From Candidatus Brevundimonas phytovorans (GTDB lineage Bacteria > Pseudomonadota > Alphaproteobacteria > Caulobacterales > Caulobacteraceae): a stretch of DNA of 64,000 bases. Of the stretch, positions 41,202-49,330 are shown piece by piece. Where the stretch lies: the NCBI GenBank assembly GCA_029203145.1, contig CP119309.1:831001-895000 (forward strand). Direction: 5' to 3'. Below the pieces are notes generated by a model. The model ran no database searches. It worked only from the letters and a program-made list of their open reading frames with translations, and was not told where the DNA came from. Position numbers and translations under genes: made by a program. The number at the start of each line of letters is the position of its first letter. Within the stretch, counting starts at the first letter, position 1.

Positions 41202-41444
41202 ATGCCCAAACGTATTCTTGAAGGCGTGGTCGTGTCCGACAAGGGCGACAAGACGGTCGTCGTGAAGGTCGAGCGCACTCTGCTGCACCCGGTCCTGAAA
41301 AAGATCGTCCGTCTGTCCAAGAAGTACCACGCTCACGATGAGGGCAACGCCCTCAAAGTCGGCGACGTCGCACGCATCGTCGAGTGCGCCCCCAAGTCCA
41401 AGCTGAAGCGTTGGGAAGTCGTTTCCCCCGCCTCGGCTTCCTAA
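41202..41444 (+). CDS. rpsQ: 30S ribosomal protein S17
   Basis: An 80-residue OB-fold S17. The start at 41202 gives MPKRILEGVVVSDKGDKTVV with GGAAA upstream; a longer frame from 41124 lies inside rpmC and is rejected. VERTLLHPVLKKIVRLSKKY and HAHDEGNALKVGDVARIVEC are conserved. Confidence 0.97.
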   Translation: MPKRILEGVVVSDKGDKTVVVKVERTLLHPVLKKIVRLSKKYHAHDEGNALKVGDVARIVECAPKSKLKRWEVVSPASAS

Positions 41445-41462
41445 AGAAAAGGATCGGATCCT

Positions 41463-41831
41463 ATGATCCAGATGCAAACTAACCTGGAGGTCGCCGATAA
41501 TTCGGGCGCTCGCCGGGTCATGTGCATCAAGGTGTTGGGCGGCTCGAAGCGCCGCTACGCCTCGGTGGGCGACACTATTGTCGCCTCGGTGAAGGAAGCT
41601 ATTCCTCGCGGCCGCGTGAAGAAGGGCGACGTTGTTCGCGCCATCGTCGTGCGCACCGCCAAGGACATCCAGCGCAAGGACGGCTCGGTCATTCGTTTTG
41701 ACAAGTCGGCCGCCGTCATCGTCAACAAGCAAAACGAGCCGGTCGGCACGCGGATCTTTGGCCCGGTTCCTCGCGAACTGCGCGCCAAGAACCACATGAA
41801 GATCATCTCCCTGGCTCCGGAGGTCCTGTAA
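41463..41831 (+). CDS. rplN: 50S ribosomal protein L14
   Basis: A 122-residue L14 forming bridges to the 30S subunit. It is canonical: MIQMQTNLEVADNSGARRVM, VKKGDVVRAIVVRTAKDIQR, and RIFGPVPRELRAKNHMKIIS near the end. rplX begins two bases later. Confidence 0.98.
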   Translation: MIQMQTNLEVADNSGARRVMCIKVLGGSKRRYASVGDTIVASVKEAIPRGRVKKGDVVRAIVVRTAKDIQRKDGSVIRFDKSAAVIVNKQNEPVGTRIFGPVPRELRAKNHMKIISLAPEVL

Positions 41832-41832
41832 T

Positions 41833-42141
41833 ATGGCCGCCAAGATCAAGAAGGGCGACAAAGTCGTCGTCCTGACCGGCAAGGACAAGGGACGCACCGG
41901 CCAGGTGCTGAAGGTCCTGCCGACCGAAAATCGCGTCGTCGTGCAAGGCGTCAACATGGTTCAGCGCCACACGCGCCCGACCCAGGCTGACCCGCAAGGC
42001 GGCATCAAGCACAAGGAAGCCTCGCTTCACCTGTCGAACGTCGCAGTCGCCGACGCCAACGGCAAGGCGACCCGCGTCGGCTTCAAGGTCGAAGGCGACG
42101 CCAAGGTTCGCTTCGCCAAGACCACGGGAGACGTCATCTAA
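41833..42141 (+). CDS. rplX: 50S ribosomal protein L24
   Basis: A 102-residue L24, an assembly initiator with an N-terminal KOW motif (KIKKGDKVVVLTGKDKGRTG, about residues 4-23). The following QADPQGGIKHKEASLHLSNV stretch is typical. The stop shares a base with the rplE ATG. Confidence 0.97.
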   Translation: MAAKIKKGDKVVVLTGKDKGRTGQVLKVLPTENRVVVQGVNMVQRHTRPTQADPQGGIKHKEASLHLSNVAVADANGKATRVGFKVEGDAKVRFAKTTGDVI

Positions 42142-42701
42142 TGGCTGACACCAAGTACACGCCGCGTCTCAAGACCGAGTATCAGGACCGCATCCGCGCC
42201 GTCCTGAAAGAGCAGTTCGGTTACACCAACGAGATGCAGGTCCCCAAGCTGGACAAGATCGTCCTGAACATGGGTATCGGTGAAGCTGTCGCCGACTCCA
42301 AGAAGGTCAACCTGGCCCTCAAGGATCTGACGGCCATCGCCGGCCAGAAGGCTGTGCCGACCAAGGCTCGTAACTCCATCGCCGGCTTCAAGCTGCGTGA
42401 AGGCATGGTCATCGGCGGCAAGGTTACGCTGCGCGGCGCCCAGATGTACGAATTCCTGGACCGGTTCATCACGATCGCGCTGCCGCGCGTGAAGGATTTC
42501 CGCGGCCTGAAGGGAACCTCGTTCGACGGTCGTGGCAACTACGCCACGGGTCTGAAGGAGCACATCGTGTTCCCCGAGATCAACTACGACCAGATCGACC
42601 AGATGTGGGGCATGGACATCGTTGTCTGCACCACGGCCAAGACCGATGCGGAAGCCAAGGCTCTCCTCACCGAGTTCAAGTTCCCGTTCGTGAAGAACTG
42701 A
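42141..42701 (+). CDS. rplE: 50S ribosomal protein L5
   Basis: A 186-residue L5 contacting 5S rRNA and the P-site tRNA. MQVPKLDKIVLNMGIGEAVA (about residues 33-52), ARNSIAGFKLREGMVIGGKV and DFRGLKGTSFDGRGNYATGL are diagnostic. It is translationally coupled to rplX. Confidence 0.98.
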   Translation: MADTKYTPRLKTEYQDRIRAVLKEQFGYTNEMQVPKLDKIVLNMGIGEAVADSKKVNLALKDLTAIAGQKAVPTKARNSIAGFKLREGMVIGGKVTLRGAQMYEFLDRFITIALPRVKDFRGLKGTSFDGRGNYATGLKEHIVFPEINYDQIDQMWGMDIVVCTTAKTDAEAKALLTEFKFPFVKN

Positions 42702-42720
42702 GCGGGAAGGGAAGAGAACA

Positions 42721-43026
42721 ATGGCTAAGAAAAGCGCCGTAAACCGTAACGAAGCCGTCAAGGCTCTGGTTGCGAAGTATGCCGCAAAGCGGGCCGCCCT
42801 CAAGGCGACCGCCAACGACGAGAGCCTGCCGCTGGAAGAGCGTTTCGACGCTCGCCTGAAGCTGGCTGAGCTGCCGCGCAACTCGGCTCCGTCGCGCATC
42901 CGCAACCGCTGCGAAGTGACGGGCCGTCCGCGGGCCTTCTACCGCAAGCTGAAGATGAGCCGGATCGCCATGCGCGAGCTGGGCAACCTGGGGCAGATCC
43001 CCGGCCTGACCAAGTCGAGCTGGTAA
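42721..43026 (+). CDS. rpsN: 30S ribosomal protein S14 (long, zinc-free form)
   Basis: A 101-residue S14. It lacks the CxxC pairs of the short zinc form and has the long N-terminal helix (RNEAVKALVAKYAAKRAALK), as in E. coli. The conserved end is RNRCEVTGRPRAFYRKLKMS followed by RIAMRELGNLGQIPGLTKSSW. GGGAAGGGAAG upstream gives a good ribosome-binding site. Confidence 0.97.
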   Translation: MAKKSAVNRNEAVKALVAKYAAKRAALKATANDESLPLEERFDARLKLAELPRNSAPSRIRNRCEVTGRPRAFYRKLKMSRIAMRELGNLGQIPGLTKSSW

Positions 43027-43041
43027 GGGGAGCGAACAGAT

Positions 43042-43440
43042 ATGATGATCAACGATCCCCTGAGCGACATGATCGCTCGCATCAAGAACGCGGCGACCCG
43101 CAAGCGTTCCAAGGTGCTGACCCCGGCCTCGCGTCTGCGCCAGCGCGTCCTCGACGTGCTGCAGGACGAAGGCTACATCCGCGGCTATTCGCTGGTTCAA
43201 AACCCCGGCGAGTTCCCGCAGTTCGAGATCGAGCTGAAGTACTTCGACGGCCAGCCGGTGATCGCTGAGATCGCCCGCGTGTCGAAGCCTGGCCGCCGCG
43301 TCTATTCGGCCATCAACGATCTGAAGCCGATCAAGAACGGCCTCGGCATCTCGATCCTTTCGACTTCGAAGGGCGTCATGTCCGACGCCAACGCCCGCGA
43401 CGCTAACGTCGGCGGCGAAGTCCTCTGCAGGGTCTACTGA
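43042..43440 (+). CDS. rpsH: 30S ribosomal protein S8
   Basis: A 132-residue S8, a primary 16S rRNA binder that in E. coli also represses the spc operon at the L5 cistron. INDPLSDMIARIKNAATRKR opens the protein and LGISILSTSKGVMSDANARD lies near the end. The next codon (43045) is also ATG, so the exact start is ambiguous by one codon. Confidence 0.97.
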   Translation: MMINDPLSDMIARIKNAATRKRSKVLTPASRLRQRVLDVLQDEGYIRGYSLVQNPGEFPQFEIELKYFDGQPVIAEIARVSKPGRRVYSAINDLKPIKNGLGISILSTSKGVMSDANARDANVGGEVLCRVY

Positions 43441-43441
43441 T

Positions 43442-43975
43442 ATGTCCCGTATTGGCAAGAAAACCGTTGCTCTGCCGAAGGGCGTGACTGTCACGCTCAA
43501 CGGTCAGACCGTCTCGGTCAAGGGTCCCAAGGGCGAACGCACCTGGACCGTGGCCGACGAAATCGAAGTGACCCAGGGCGACGAGGGCCTGACCCTCGCG
43601 CCGCGTATGGACACGCCTCGCGCTCGCGCGATGTGGGGTCTGTCGCGCACCCTGGTCGACAACATGGTTGTCGGCGTCACCGAAGGCTTCGAGAAGACCC
43701 TGGAACTGGTCGGCGTGGGTTACCGCGCCGCCCTGAAGGGTCAGTCGCTGTCGCTGCAACTCGGCTTCTCGCATGAAGTCGACGTCGCACCGCCCGCCGG
43801 CATCACCTTCGTCGTGCCCAAGCAGACCGAGATCAAGATCTCGGGCAATGACAAGCAGGTCGTTGGTGAAATCGCCGCCACCATCCGCAAGCTGCGTCCG
43901 CCGGAGCCCTACAAGGGCAAGGGCGTGCGTTACTCGGGCGAGACCGTCCGGCGCAAGGAAGGCAAGAAGAAGTAA
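43442..43975 (+). CDS. rplF: 50S ribosomal protein L6
   Basis: A 177-residue L6 near the factor-binding site. Two repeat domains are visible; the second ends with IRKLRPPEPYKGKGVRYSGE (about residues 148-167) and a basic tail. It starts one base after rpsH. Confidence 0.98.
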   Translation: MSRIGKKTVALPKGVTVTLNGQTVSVKGPKGERTWTVADEIEVTQGDEGLTLAPRMDTPRARAMWGLSRTLVDNMVVGVTEGFEKTLELVGVGYRAALKGQSLSLQLGFSHEVDVAPPAGITFVVPKQTEIKISGNDKQVVGEIAATIRKLRPPEPYKGKGVRYSGETVRRKEGKKK

Positions 43976-43978
43976 GTC

Positions 43979-44335
43979 ATGGCTCTTTCTCTGCAACAAC
44001 AAGCCAAGCGCCGCGCCGAACGCAACCGTCGTCGCCTCAAGGCTGTCGCCAACGGTCGCCTGCGTCTGTCGGTCTTCCGCTCGGACAAGAACATCTCGGC
44101 TCAGATCATCGACGACGCCCAGGGCGTCACCGTGGTCGCCGCCTCGTCGCTGGAAGGCGGCAAGGGTTCCAAGGGTTCGGACGTCGCTGCTGCGACCGCC
44201 ATTGGCAAGCTGATCGCCGAACGCGCCAAGGAGAAGGGCGTCACCGACGTCGTCTTCGACCGCGGTGGCTACATCTATCACGGCCGCGTCAAGGCGCTGG
44301 CGGAGGCCGCGCGTGAAGCCGGCCTGAACTTCTAA
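43979..44335 (+). CDS. rplR: 50S ribosomal protein L18
   Basis: A 118-residue 5S-rRNA-binding protein. RLRLSVFRSDKNISAQIIDD (about residues 26-45), IGKLIAERAKEKGVTDVVFD and RGGYIYHGRVKALAEAAREA are the family signatures. It is in the middle of the spc segment with three-base spacing to rplF. Confidence 0.98.
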   Translation: MALSLQQQAKRRAERNRRRLKAVANGRLRLSVFRSDKNISAQIIDDAQGVTVVAASSLEGGKGSKGSDVAAATAIGKLIAERAKEKGVTDVVFDRGGYIYHGRVKALAEAAREAGLNF

Positions 44336-44348
44336 GGGATCGAGAAGC

Positions 44349-44954
44349 ATGGCTCGTGAACCCCAACGCGGACAAGGTGGTCAGAACCGCGACCGCCGCG
44401 ACCGTAACGCCCCCGCTGTCGACGGTCCGGATTCGGACATCGTCGAAAAGCTGGTGCACATCAACCGCGTCGCCGCCACCGTTAAGGGCGGACGTCGTTT
44501 CTCGTTCGCAGCCCTGATGGTTGTGGGCGACGGCAAGGGCCGGGTCGGCTTCGGTCATGGCAAGGCGCGTGAAGTGCCGGAAGCCATCCGCAAGGCGACT
44601 GAAGAAGCCAAGAAGACCATGATCCGCGTGCCTCTTCGTGAGAACCGCACCCTGCACCACGACGGCAACGGCCGTTGGGGCGCTGGCAAGATCATGATGC
44701 GCGCTGCCCCTCCCGGCACGGGCGTCATCGCCGGCGGTCCGATGCGTGCGGTCCTCGAAACCCTCGGCGTCCAAGACGTCGTCGGCAAGTCGACCGGTTC
44801 GTCGAACCCGTACAACATGATCCGCGCGACCTTCGAAGCTCTGAAGGTTCAATCGTCGCCGCGTCAGGTTGCTGCAAAGCGTGGCAAGAAGGTCGCCGAC
44901 CTGATGGGCCGCCGCAACGACGGCGCCTCGGCGCCTGAAGCTGTCGAGGGCTGA
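44349..44954 (+). CDS. rpsE: 30S ribosomal protein S5
   Basis: A 201-residue S5 involved in decoding fidelity and mRNA unwinding. The double-stranded-RNA-binding-like domain has EKLVHINRVAATVKGGRRFS (about residues 35-54) and ALMVVGDGKGRVGFGHGKAR. The N-terminus has an extra hydrophilic Arg/Gln-rich stretch of about 25 residues and the C-terminus a short extension. The spectinomycin-site loop (VKGGRR) looks wild type. Confidence 0.98.
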   Translation: MAREPQRGQGGQNRDRRDRNAPAVDGPDSDIVEKLVHINRVAATVKGGRRFSFAALMVVGDGKGRVGFGHGKAREVPEAIRKATEEAKKTMIRVPLRENRTLHHDGNGRWGAGKIMMRAAPPGTGVIAGGPMRAVLETLGVQDVVGKSTGSSNPYNMIRATFEALKVQSSPRQVAAKRGKKVADLMGRRNDGASAPEAVEG

Positions 44955-44959
44955 TAGAC

Positions 44960-45154
44960 ATGGCCAAGAACGAAAAAGCCACCGTCACGGTCCGCCAGAC
45001 GGCCAGCCCGATCCGCCGCAAGGCTGATCAGCGCGCCACTCTGTCGGGTCTGGGTCTGAACCGCATCGGCCGTGAGTCGACGCTGGAAGACACCCCCTCG
45101 GTCCGCGGGATGATCGCCAAGGTCGCCCACATGGTCGAAGTGGTCGAAAAATAA
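44960..45154 (+). CDS. rpmD: 50S ribosomal protein L30
   Basis: A 64-residue L30. TVTVRQTASPIRRKADQRAT is followed by the conserved LSGLGLNRIGRESTLEDTPS and a helix ending in VAHMVEVVEK. It is followed by a terminator-like hairpin rather than directly by rplO. Confidence 0.96.
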   Translation: MAKNEKATVTVRQTASPIRRKADQRATLSGLGLNRIGRESTLEDTPSVRGMIAKVAHMVEVVEK

Positions 45155-45161
45155 GCGGATG

Positions 45162-45245
45162 CGCCCTTCCTCGGTCACGGGGGAGGGCGTTTCTCTTTTG
45201 AAGAAGCATCTTGCGATGCTGCGTCGGGCCGCCTAGAAGCGGCCC
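45162..45245 (+). terminator. Terminator-like hairpin plus two further hairpins between rpmD and rplO
   Basis: CGCCCTTCC pairs with GGGAGGGCG (9 bp with one G-T) and is followed by TTTCTCTTTT, ending near 45199. Then AGCATC-TTGC-GATGCT (45205-45220) and GGGCCGC-CTAGAA-GCGGCCC (45226-45245, followed by TTCAATTT) form two more stems. These interrupt the otherwise gap-free spc segment. No strong internal promoter for rplO was found. Confidence 0.7.
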
Positions 45246-45320
45246 TTCAATTTATCCAACGCCGAGTCAGGCGCGATCATTGCGATCACCCTGGCGCTAG
45301 CACCCGAAAGGATCAGGCAT

Positions 45321-45914
45321 ATGAAACTGAACGAAATTCGCGACAACGAAGGCGCCCACAAGAAGCGTATGCGCGTCGGCCGCGGCCCGGGTTCGGGCAA
45401 GGGCAAGACCGCCGGTCGCGGCGTCAAGGGTCAGAAGTCGCGTTCGGGCGTCGCCATCGGCGGCTTCGAAGGCGGTCAAATGCCGCTGTACATGCGTATG
45501 CCCAAGCGCGGCTTCAACAACGCCAACGCTCTGAAGCTGGCCGAAGTGAACCTGTGGCGCGTGCAGGAAGCCATCGACGCCGGCAAGCTGGACGCCAAGG
45601 CTGAGATCAACGGCGCCGCCCTGGTGGCCGCCGGCGTGATCCGTCGCGTCAAGGACGGCGTGCGCGTTCTGGGTGAAGGCGAACTCAAGGCCAAGCTGAA
45701 CCTGGTCGTCTGGTCGGCCTCGTCGGGCGCCATCAAGTCCATCGAAGCCGCTGGCGGTTCGGTCGAGCAACAGCGCATCGCCGCTGAAGCCAAGGCCGCT
45801 GCTCGCGTCGCCAAGCGCGAAGCCGCCAAGGGCAAGGTCCCGCCGGCCAAGACCCCGCTGGGCGACGCCAACAAGATCTCGGCCCGCGCCAAACGCGCTG
45901 CGGCCAAGGCCTAA
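45321..45914 (+). CDS. rplO: 50S ribosomal protein L15 with C-terminal extension
   Basis: A 197-residue L15; the family is usually about 145-160. The canonical part is complete: MKLNEIRDNEGAHKKRMRVG, GRGPGSGKGKTAGRGVKGQK, GFEGGQMPLYMRMPKRGF and a C-terminal domain to about residue 150. The final ~45 residues are Ala/Lys-rich (AAEAKAAARVAKREAAKGKV) and probably flexible. AAAGGA precedes the ATG. The tail uses codons like the rest of the gene. Confidence 0.96.
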   Translation: MKLNEIRDNEGAHKKRMRVGRGPGSGKGKTAGRGVKGQKSRSGVAIGGFEGGQMPLYMRMPKRGFNNANALKLAEVNLWRVQEAIDAGKLDAKAEINGAALVAAGVIRRVKDGVRVLGEGELKAKLNLVVWSASSGAIKSIEAAGGSVEQQRIAAEAKAAARVAKREAAKGKVPPAKTPLGDANKISARAKRAAAKA

Positions 45915-45923
45915 ATCGATATC

Positions 45924-46022
45924 GTCATCCCGTGCGAGCGCTGCTGATGCGGCGTTCGCCGGGATTGTCCGCACCGGGATGACGAAAATCATGAAAGCGG
46001 CCCTCGCAAGACGGCCGCTTTC
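45924..46022 (+). repeat. Inverted repeat and hairpin between rplO and secY
   Basis: GTCATCCCGTGCG (45924-45936) pairs with CGCACCGGGATGAC (45970-45983) with one bulge, a REP-like element. A second stem follows: GAAAGCGGCC (45993-46002) with GGCCGCTTTC (46013-46022), with only three Ts in its tail. Either could attenuate or process the transcript entering secY. Confidence 0.65.
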
Positions 46023-46061
46023 CGCCTATCTGACGACGGGCATAGTCGTGGGGACCGCGTA

Positions 46062-47441
46062 ATGGCTTCGGCCGCTGAACAACTCGCCGCCAATATGAAC
46101 ATGGGCTCCTTCGCGAAAGCGACGGAGCTGCACAAACGCCTGCTGTTCACGCTGGGCGCGCTGCTGGTCTATCGGATCGGCACCTATGTTCCGATTCCGG
46201 GCATTAATTCCGAGGCCTTCCTGGCCTTCTTCCAGAACCCTGATGGCCAGCGCGGCATCCTGGACATGTTCAACATGTTCTCGGGCGGCGCGGTCGAGCG
46301 TATGGCCGTGTTCGCGTTGAACGTGATGCCCTACATCTCGGCCTCGATCATCGTGCAGCTGATGGGCGCGGTTTATCCGCCCTGGGAGAAGCTGAAGAAG
46401 GAAGGCGGCGAAAGCGGTCGCAAGCAGCTGAACCAGTACACCCGTTACCTGACGGTGTTCCTGGCGCTGGCCCAGTCCTTCGGCATCGCTGCGGGCCTCA
46501 ACGCCCAGGCCGGTCTGATCGACCAACCGGGCATCTTCTTCATCATCTCGACGGTCACGACCCTGACCGGCGGCACCATGTTCCTGATGTGGCTGGGTGA
46601 GCAGGTGACGGCGCGCGGCGTCGGCAACGGCATCTCGCTGATCATCTTCGCCGGTATCGTGGCGGTTCTGCCGTCGACCGTGGCCCGCCTGCTGGGCCTG
46701 GCCCAACAGGGCCAGATGTCGGTCTTCGCCCTGCTGTTCATCGCCATCATGGCGGTGGCCGTGATCGTCTTCATCGTCTTCATGGAACGCGCTCAGCGCC
46801 GGCTTCTGATCCAGTATCCGAAGCGCCAGGAAGGCAACCGCATGACGGGCGGCGAACGCTCCTTCCTGCCGCTGAAGGTCAACACCGCCGGCGTCATCCC
46901 GGCCATCTTCGCCTCGTCGCTGCTGATGCTGCCGACGACGGTCGCCACCTTCACCGCCCAGGCCAATCTGCCCGAGTGGATGAGCTGGCTGCCGCTGGTG
47001 ACGGCGCAGCTGACGCACGGCCAGCCGCTGTTCATGATCCTGTATGCGGTCCTGATCGTCTTCTTCTGCTTCTTCTACACCTCGATCACCTTCAACCCCG
47101 AGGACACGGCCGAGAACCTGCGCAAGTACGGCGGCTTCCTGCCGGGCATTCGTCCGGGCAAGCGTACGGCCGAGTATCTGGACTATGTCCTGACGCGCCT
47201 GACGGTGATCGGCGCCGCCTACATCACCGCCGTCTGCCTGCTGCCCGAGTTCCTGGTCAGCAGCATGGGCAACAGCCTCTACTTCGGAGGAACGTCTATC
47301 TTGATCGTCGTGTCGGTCACGATGGACACTGTGGCCCAGATCCAGTCCCAACTGCTGGCCCACCAGTACGAAGGTCTGATCAAGAAGGCCAAGCTGCGTG
47401 GTCGTGGCGGTCGGGGCGGCAGCGCCCCCGCCCGGCGCTGA
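46062..47441 (+). CDS. secY: Preprotein translocase subunit SecY
   Basis: A 459-residue channel subunit of SecYEG with about ten transmembrane helices. Family motifs include LLVYRIGTYVPIPGIN (about residues 34-49), SGGAVERMAVFALNVMPYIS, RLLIQYPKRQ in cytoplasmic loop 4 and the conserved FYTSITFNPEDTAENLRKYG in loop 5. It follows the usual order rplO-secY-adk. The C-terminus is basic (KKAKLRGRGGRGG). GGGGA lies nine bases upstream. Confidence 0.98.
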   Translation: MASAAEQLAANMNMGSFAKATELHKRLLFTLGALLVYRIGTYVPIPGINSEAFLAFFQNPDGQRGILDMFNMFSGGAVERMAVFALNVMPYISASIIVQLMGAVYPPWEKLKKEGGESGRKQLNQYTRYLTVFLALAQSFGIAAGLNAQAGLIDQPGIFFIISTVTTLTGGTMFLMWLGEQVTARGVGNGISLIIFAGIVAVLPSTVARLLGLAQQGQMSVFALLFIAIMAVAVIVFIVFMERAQRRLLIQYPKRQEGNRMTGGERSFLPLKVNTAGVIPAIFASSLLMLPTTVATFTAQANLPEWMSWLPLVTAQLTHGQPLFMILYAVLIVFFCFFYTSITFNPEDTAENLRKYGGFLPGIRPGKRTAEYLDYVLTRLTVIGAAYITAVCLLPEFLVSSMGNSLYFGGTSILIVVSVTMDTVAQIQSQLLAHQYEGLIKKAKLRGRGGRGGSAPARR

Positions 47442-47465
47442 TAATCGGGTAGGGGAGCCCGTACG

Positions 47466-48026
47466 ATGAACCTGATCCTGTTCGGGCCGCCCGCGGCCGG
47501 CAAAGGCACGCAAGCCAAGCGTCTGGTCGAGGAGCGGGGCATGATCCAGCTCTCGACCGGCGACATGCTTCGCGCCGCCATCGCGTCCGGCTCGGAGCTG
47601 GGCCTCAAGGTCAAGGACGTGCTGGCGCGCGGCGACCTCGTCACCGACGAGATCGTCATCGCCCTGATCGAAGACCGACTGCCGGAGGCCGAGGCCGCTG
47701 GCGGCGCCATCTTCGACGGTTTTCCGCGCAACGTGGCCCAGGCCGAGGCTCTGGACGCCATGCTGGCCAAGCGCGGCGCCCGGATCGACCGCGTCGTCCG
47801 CCTCAAGGTCGATGACGAAGCCCTGACCGCCCGGATCGCCAAGCGGTTCGCCGAGCAGGGCCGCCCGGACGACAATCCCGACACCTTCAAGGATCGCCTG
47901 GGGGTCTACAACGCCCAGACCGCCCCGCTGCTTCCCTATTATGAAGCCCAGGGCAAGCTGACCGAGATCGATGGCATGGGCGACATCGCCGCTGTCGCCG
48001 CCGCCATCGACGGCGCTCTGGCCTAG
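47466..48026 (+). CDS. adk: Adenylate kinase (short-LID form)
   Basis: A 186-residue enzyme interconverting AMP, ADP and ATP. The P-loop GPPAAGKGT is at residues 7-15; STGDMLRAAI and FDGFPRNVAQA are the AMP-binding and catalytic segments; RFAEQGRPDDNPDTFKDRL replaces the long LID domain. The short LID and absence of zinc Cys are usual in many alphaproteobacteria. GGGGAG lies upstream. It is coupled to secY in position, 24 bp downstream. Confidence 0.97.
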   Translation: MNLILFGPPAAGKGTQAKRLVEERGMIQLSTGDMLRAAIASGSELGLKVKDVLARGDLVTDEIVIALIEDRLPEAEAAGGAIFDGFPRNVAQAEALDAMLAKRGARIDRVVRLKVDDEALTARIAKRFAEQGRPDDNPDTFKDRLGVYNAQTAPLLPYYEAQGKLTEIDGMGDIAAVAAAIDGALA

Positions 48027-48087
48027 CCTCTGATCGGAAGCGGGGTTCGGGCGTTAGACGTTCGGGTATCCGCTTCAAGGGGCGAAG

Positions 48088-48810
48088 ATGAGCAGCAGAT
48101 TGTCTCGAAACGCCAGGTTCGCCACGGCGGTTCTGGCCATCGGGGCGCTGCATCTGGGGCTGTTTGTTCAGCTGGGGCGTCTGCAGCCCCAGTCGCCCCC
48201 CATAGTCTTGTCGCGGCCGGTCGAGGTAGAGCTCGTCCGGCCGTCGCCAATTCCGCCTCCGCCGGCTCCGCGCCCGCCGGCTCCGCCCAAGGCCGCGCCG
48301 ACCGAAGGCGGCGGCGCCCCTGCCGCCCCCTCGCGGGTTCATCAGCCGCCAAAGAAGAGCGAGCGTCCACCGGAGGTGGCGGCCCCGGCCAAGCCAGCGC
48401 CCGCGCCGCCGCTGGTCATCGGCGTGGGGCCGGAGGCCAGCCCGACCGCGGGGCAGGGGCAGGGCGGCCAGGGGACCGGATCCGGCGCCGGACAGGGCTC
48501 TGGCTCGGGACCGGCGGCCGGGGACGGCCCTCCGCGTCTGATCCAGGGGCCGACCAAGGACCAGTTGAGGCGGCTGCATCCGCGCGAGGCCTTCCGCCAG
48601 CGTCTCAACGGCAGGGCCAGCATCACCTGCCGTATCCGTATCGACACGCGACTGGAGGATTGCCGGGTTGTGGACGAGACGCCGTCCGGGCGTGGATTCG
48701 GCGAGGCGGCTCTTGCAGCCTCAGCCTATTTCCGCTTTCGTCCTCCGACGCGCGATGGTCGCCCTGTTGAAGGACGCGAGGTCACTGTGGGTGTGGAGTT
48801 CATGCCTTGA
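48088..48810 (+). CDS. TonB-like energy transducer
   Basis: A 240-residue protein. One transmembrane helix lies at about residues 11-29. It is followed by the VEVELVRP motif common just after the TM of TonB-family proteins, a Pro/Ala-rich spacer with Gly/Ser-rich runs, and a C-terminal TonB-like domain (ASITCRIRIDTRLEDCRVVD followed by ETPSGRGFGEAALAASAYFRF). It is likely anchored in the inner membrane and spans the periplasm. ExbB/ExbD are not nearby. It sits between adk and the rpsM promoter, an unusual place. Confidence 0.82.
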   Translation: MSSRLSRNARFATAVLAIGALHLGLFVQLGRLQPQSPPIVLSRPVEVELVRPSPIPPPPAPRPPAPPKAAPTEGGGAPAAPSRVHQPPKKSERPPEVAAPAKPAPAPPLVIGVGPEASPTAGQGQGGQGTGSGAGQGSGSGPAAGDGPPRLIQGPTKDQLRRLHPREAFRQRLNGRASITCRIRIDTRLEDCRVVDETPSGRGFGEAALAASAYFRFRPPTRDGRPVEGREVTVGVEFMP

Positions 48811-48834
48811 TCGGCCGCCGCGTCGGCGCGCCCG

Positions 48835-48862
48835 TTGACGCCATCCGAATCCCCTGTATAAG
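48835..48862 (+). promoter_or_regulatory. Promoter of rpsM-rpsK-rpoA-rplQ
   Basis: TTGACG (48835-48840), a 16-bp spacer and TATAAG (48857-48862) make the best-matching housekeeping promoter in the window. The 80-nt leader has a GCTCC/GGAGC hairpin around 48890-48911. Confidence 0.72.
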
Positions 48863-48947
48863 GGCGGCTTCCGCGAAGGGCGCACACGCTCCTGGTCTGT
48901 TGACCGGAGCGGTTTCCGCGTCTGTTTAAGCGTATCTGGAGATTCTC

Positions 48948-49316
48948 GTGGCCCGTATCGCTGGCGTCAACATTCCGACCAACAAGCGCGTCGAAATCGC
49001 GCTTCAGTACATCCATGGCATCGGCGCACACGCCGCCAAGGAAATCACCGCGAAGGTCGGCATTGAGCCGGCTCGCCGCGTGAACCAACTGACTGACGCC
49101 GAAGTCCTGCAGATCCGTGAAACGATCGACAAGGACCACACCGTCGAAGGCGACCTGCGCCGTGAGACGTCGATGAACATCAAGCGTCTGATGGACCTGG
49201 CCTGCTACCGCGGCCTGCGTCACCGCAAGGGCCTGCCGGTCCGCGGTCAGCGCACGCACACCAACGCCCGCACCCGCAAGGGTCCGGCCAAGCCGATCGC
49301 CGGCAAGAAGAAGTAA
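48948..49316 (+). CDS. rpsM: 30S ribosomal protein S13 (GTG start)
   Basis: A 122-residue S13. It begins with GTG (48948), with TGGAG seven to eight bases upstream, and matches MARIAGVNIPTNKRVEIAL. TYIHGIG-type QYIHGIGAHAAKEI and the C-terminal RGLRHRKGLPVRGQRTHTNA contacting 23S rRNA and P-site tRNA are conserved. It is the first gene of the alpha operon; infA and rpmJ are absent between secY and rpsM, as usual in alphaproteobacteria. Confidence 0.97.
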   Translation: MARIAGVNIPTNKRVEIALQYIHGIGAHAAKEITAKVGIEPARRVNQLTDAEVLQIRETIDKDHTVEGDLRRETSMNIKRLMDLACYRGLRHRKGLPVRGQRTHTNARTRKGPAKPIAGKKK

Positions 49317-49330
49317 GAGAGGGCTGATCG

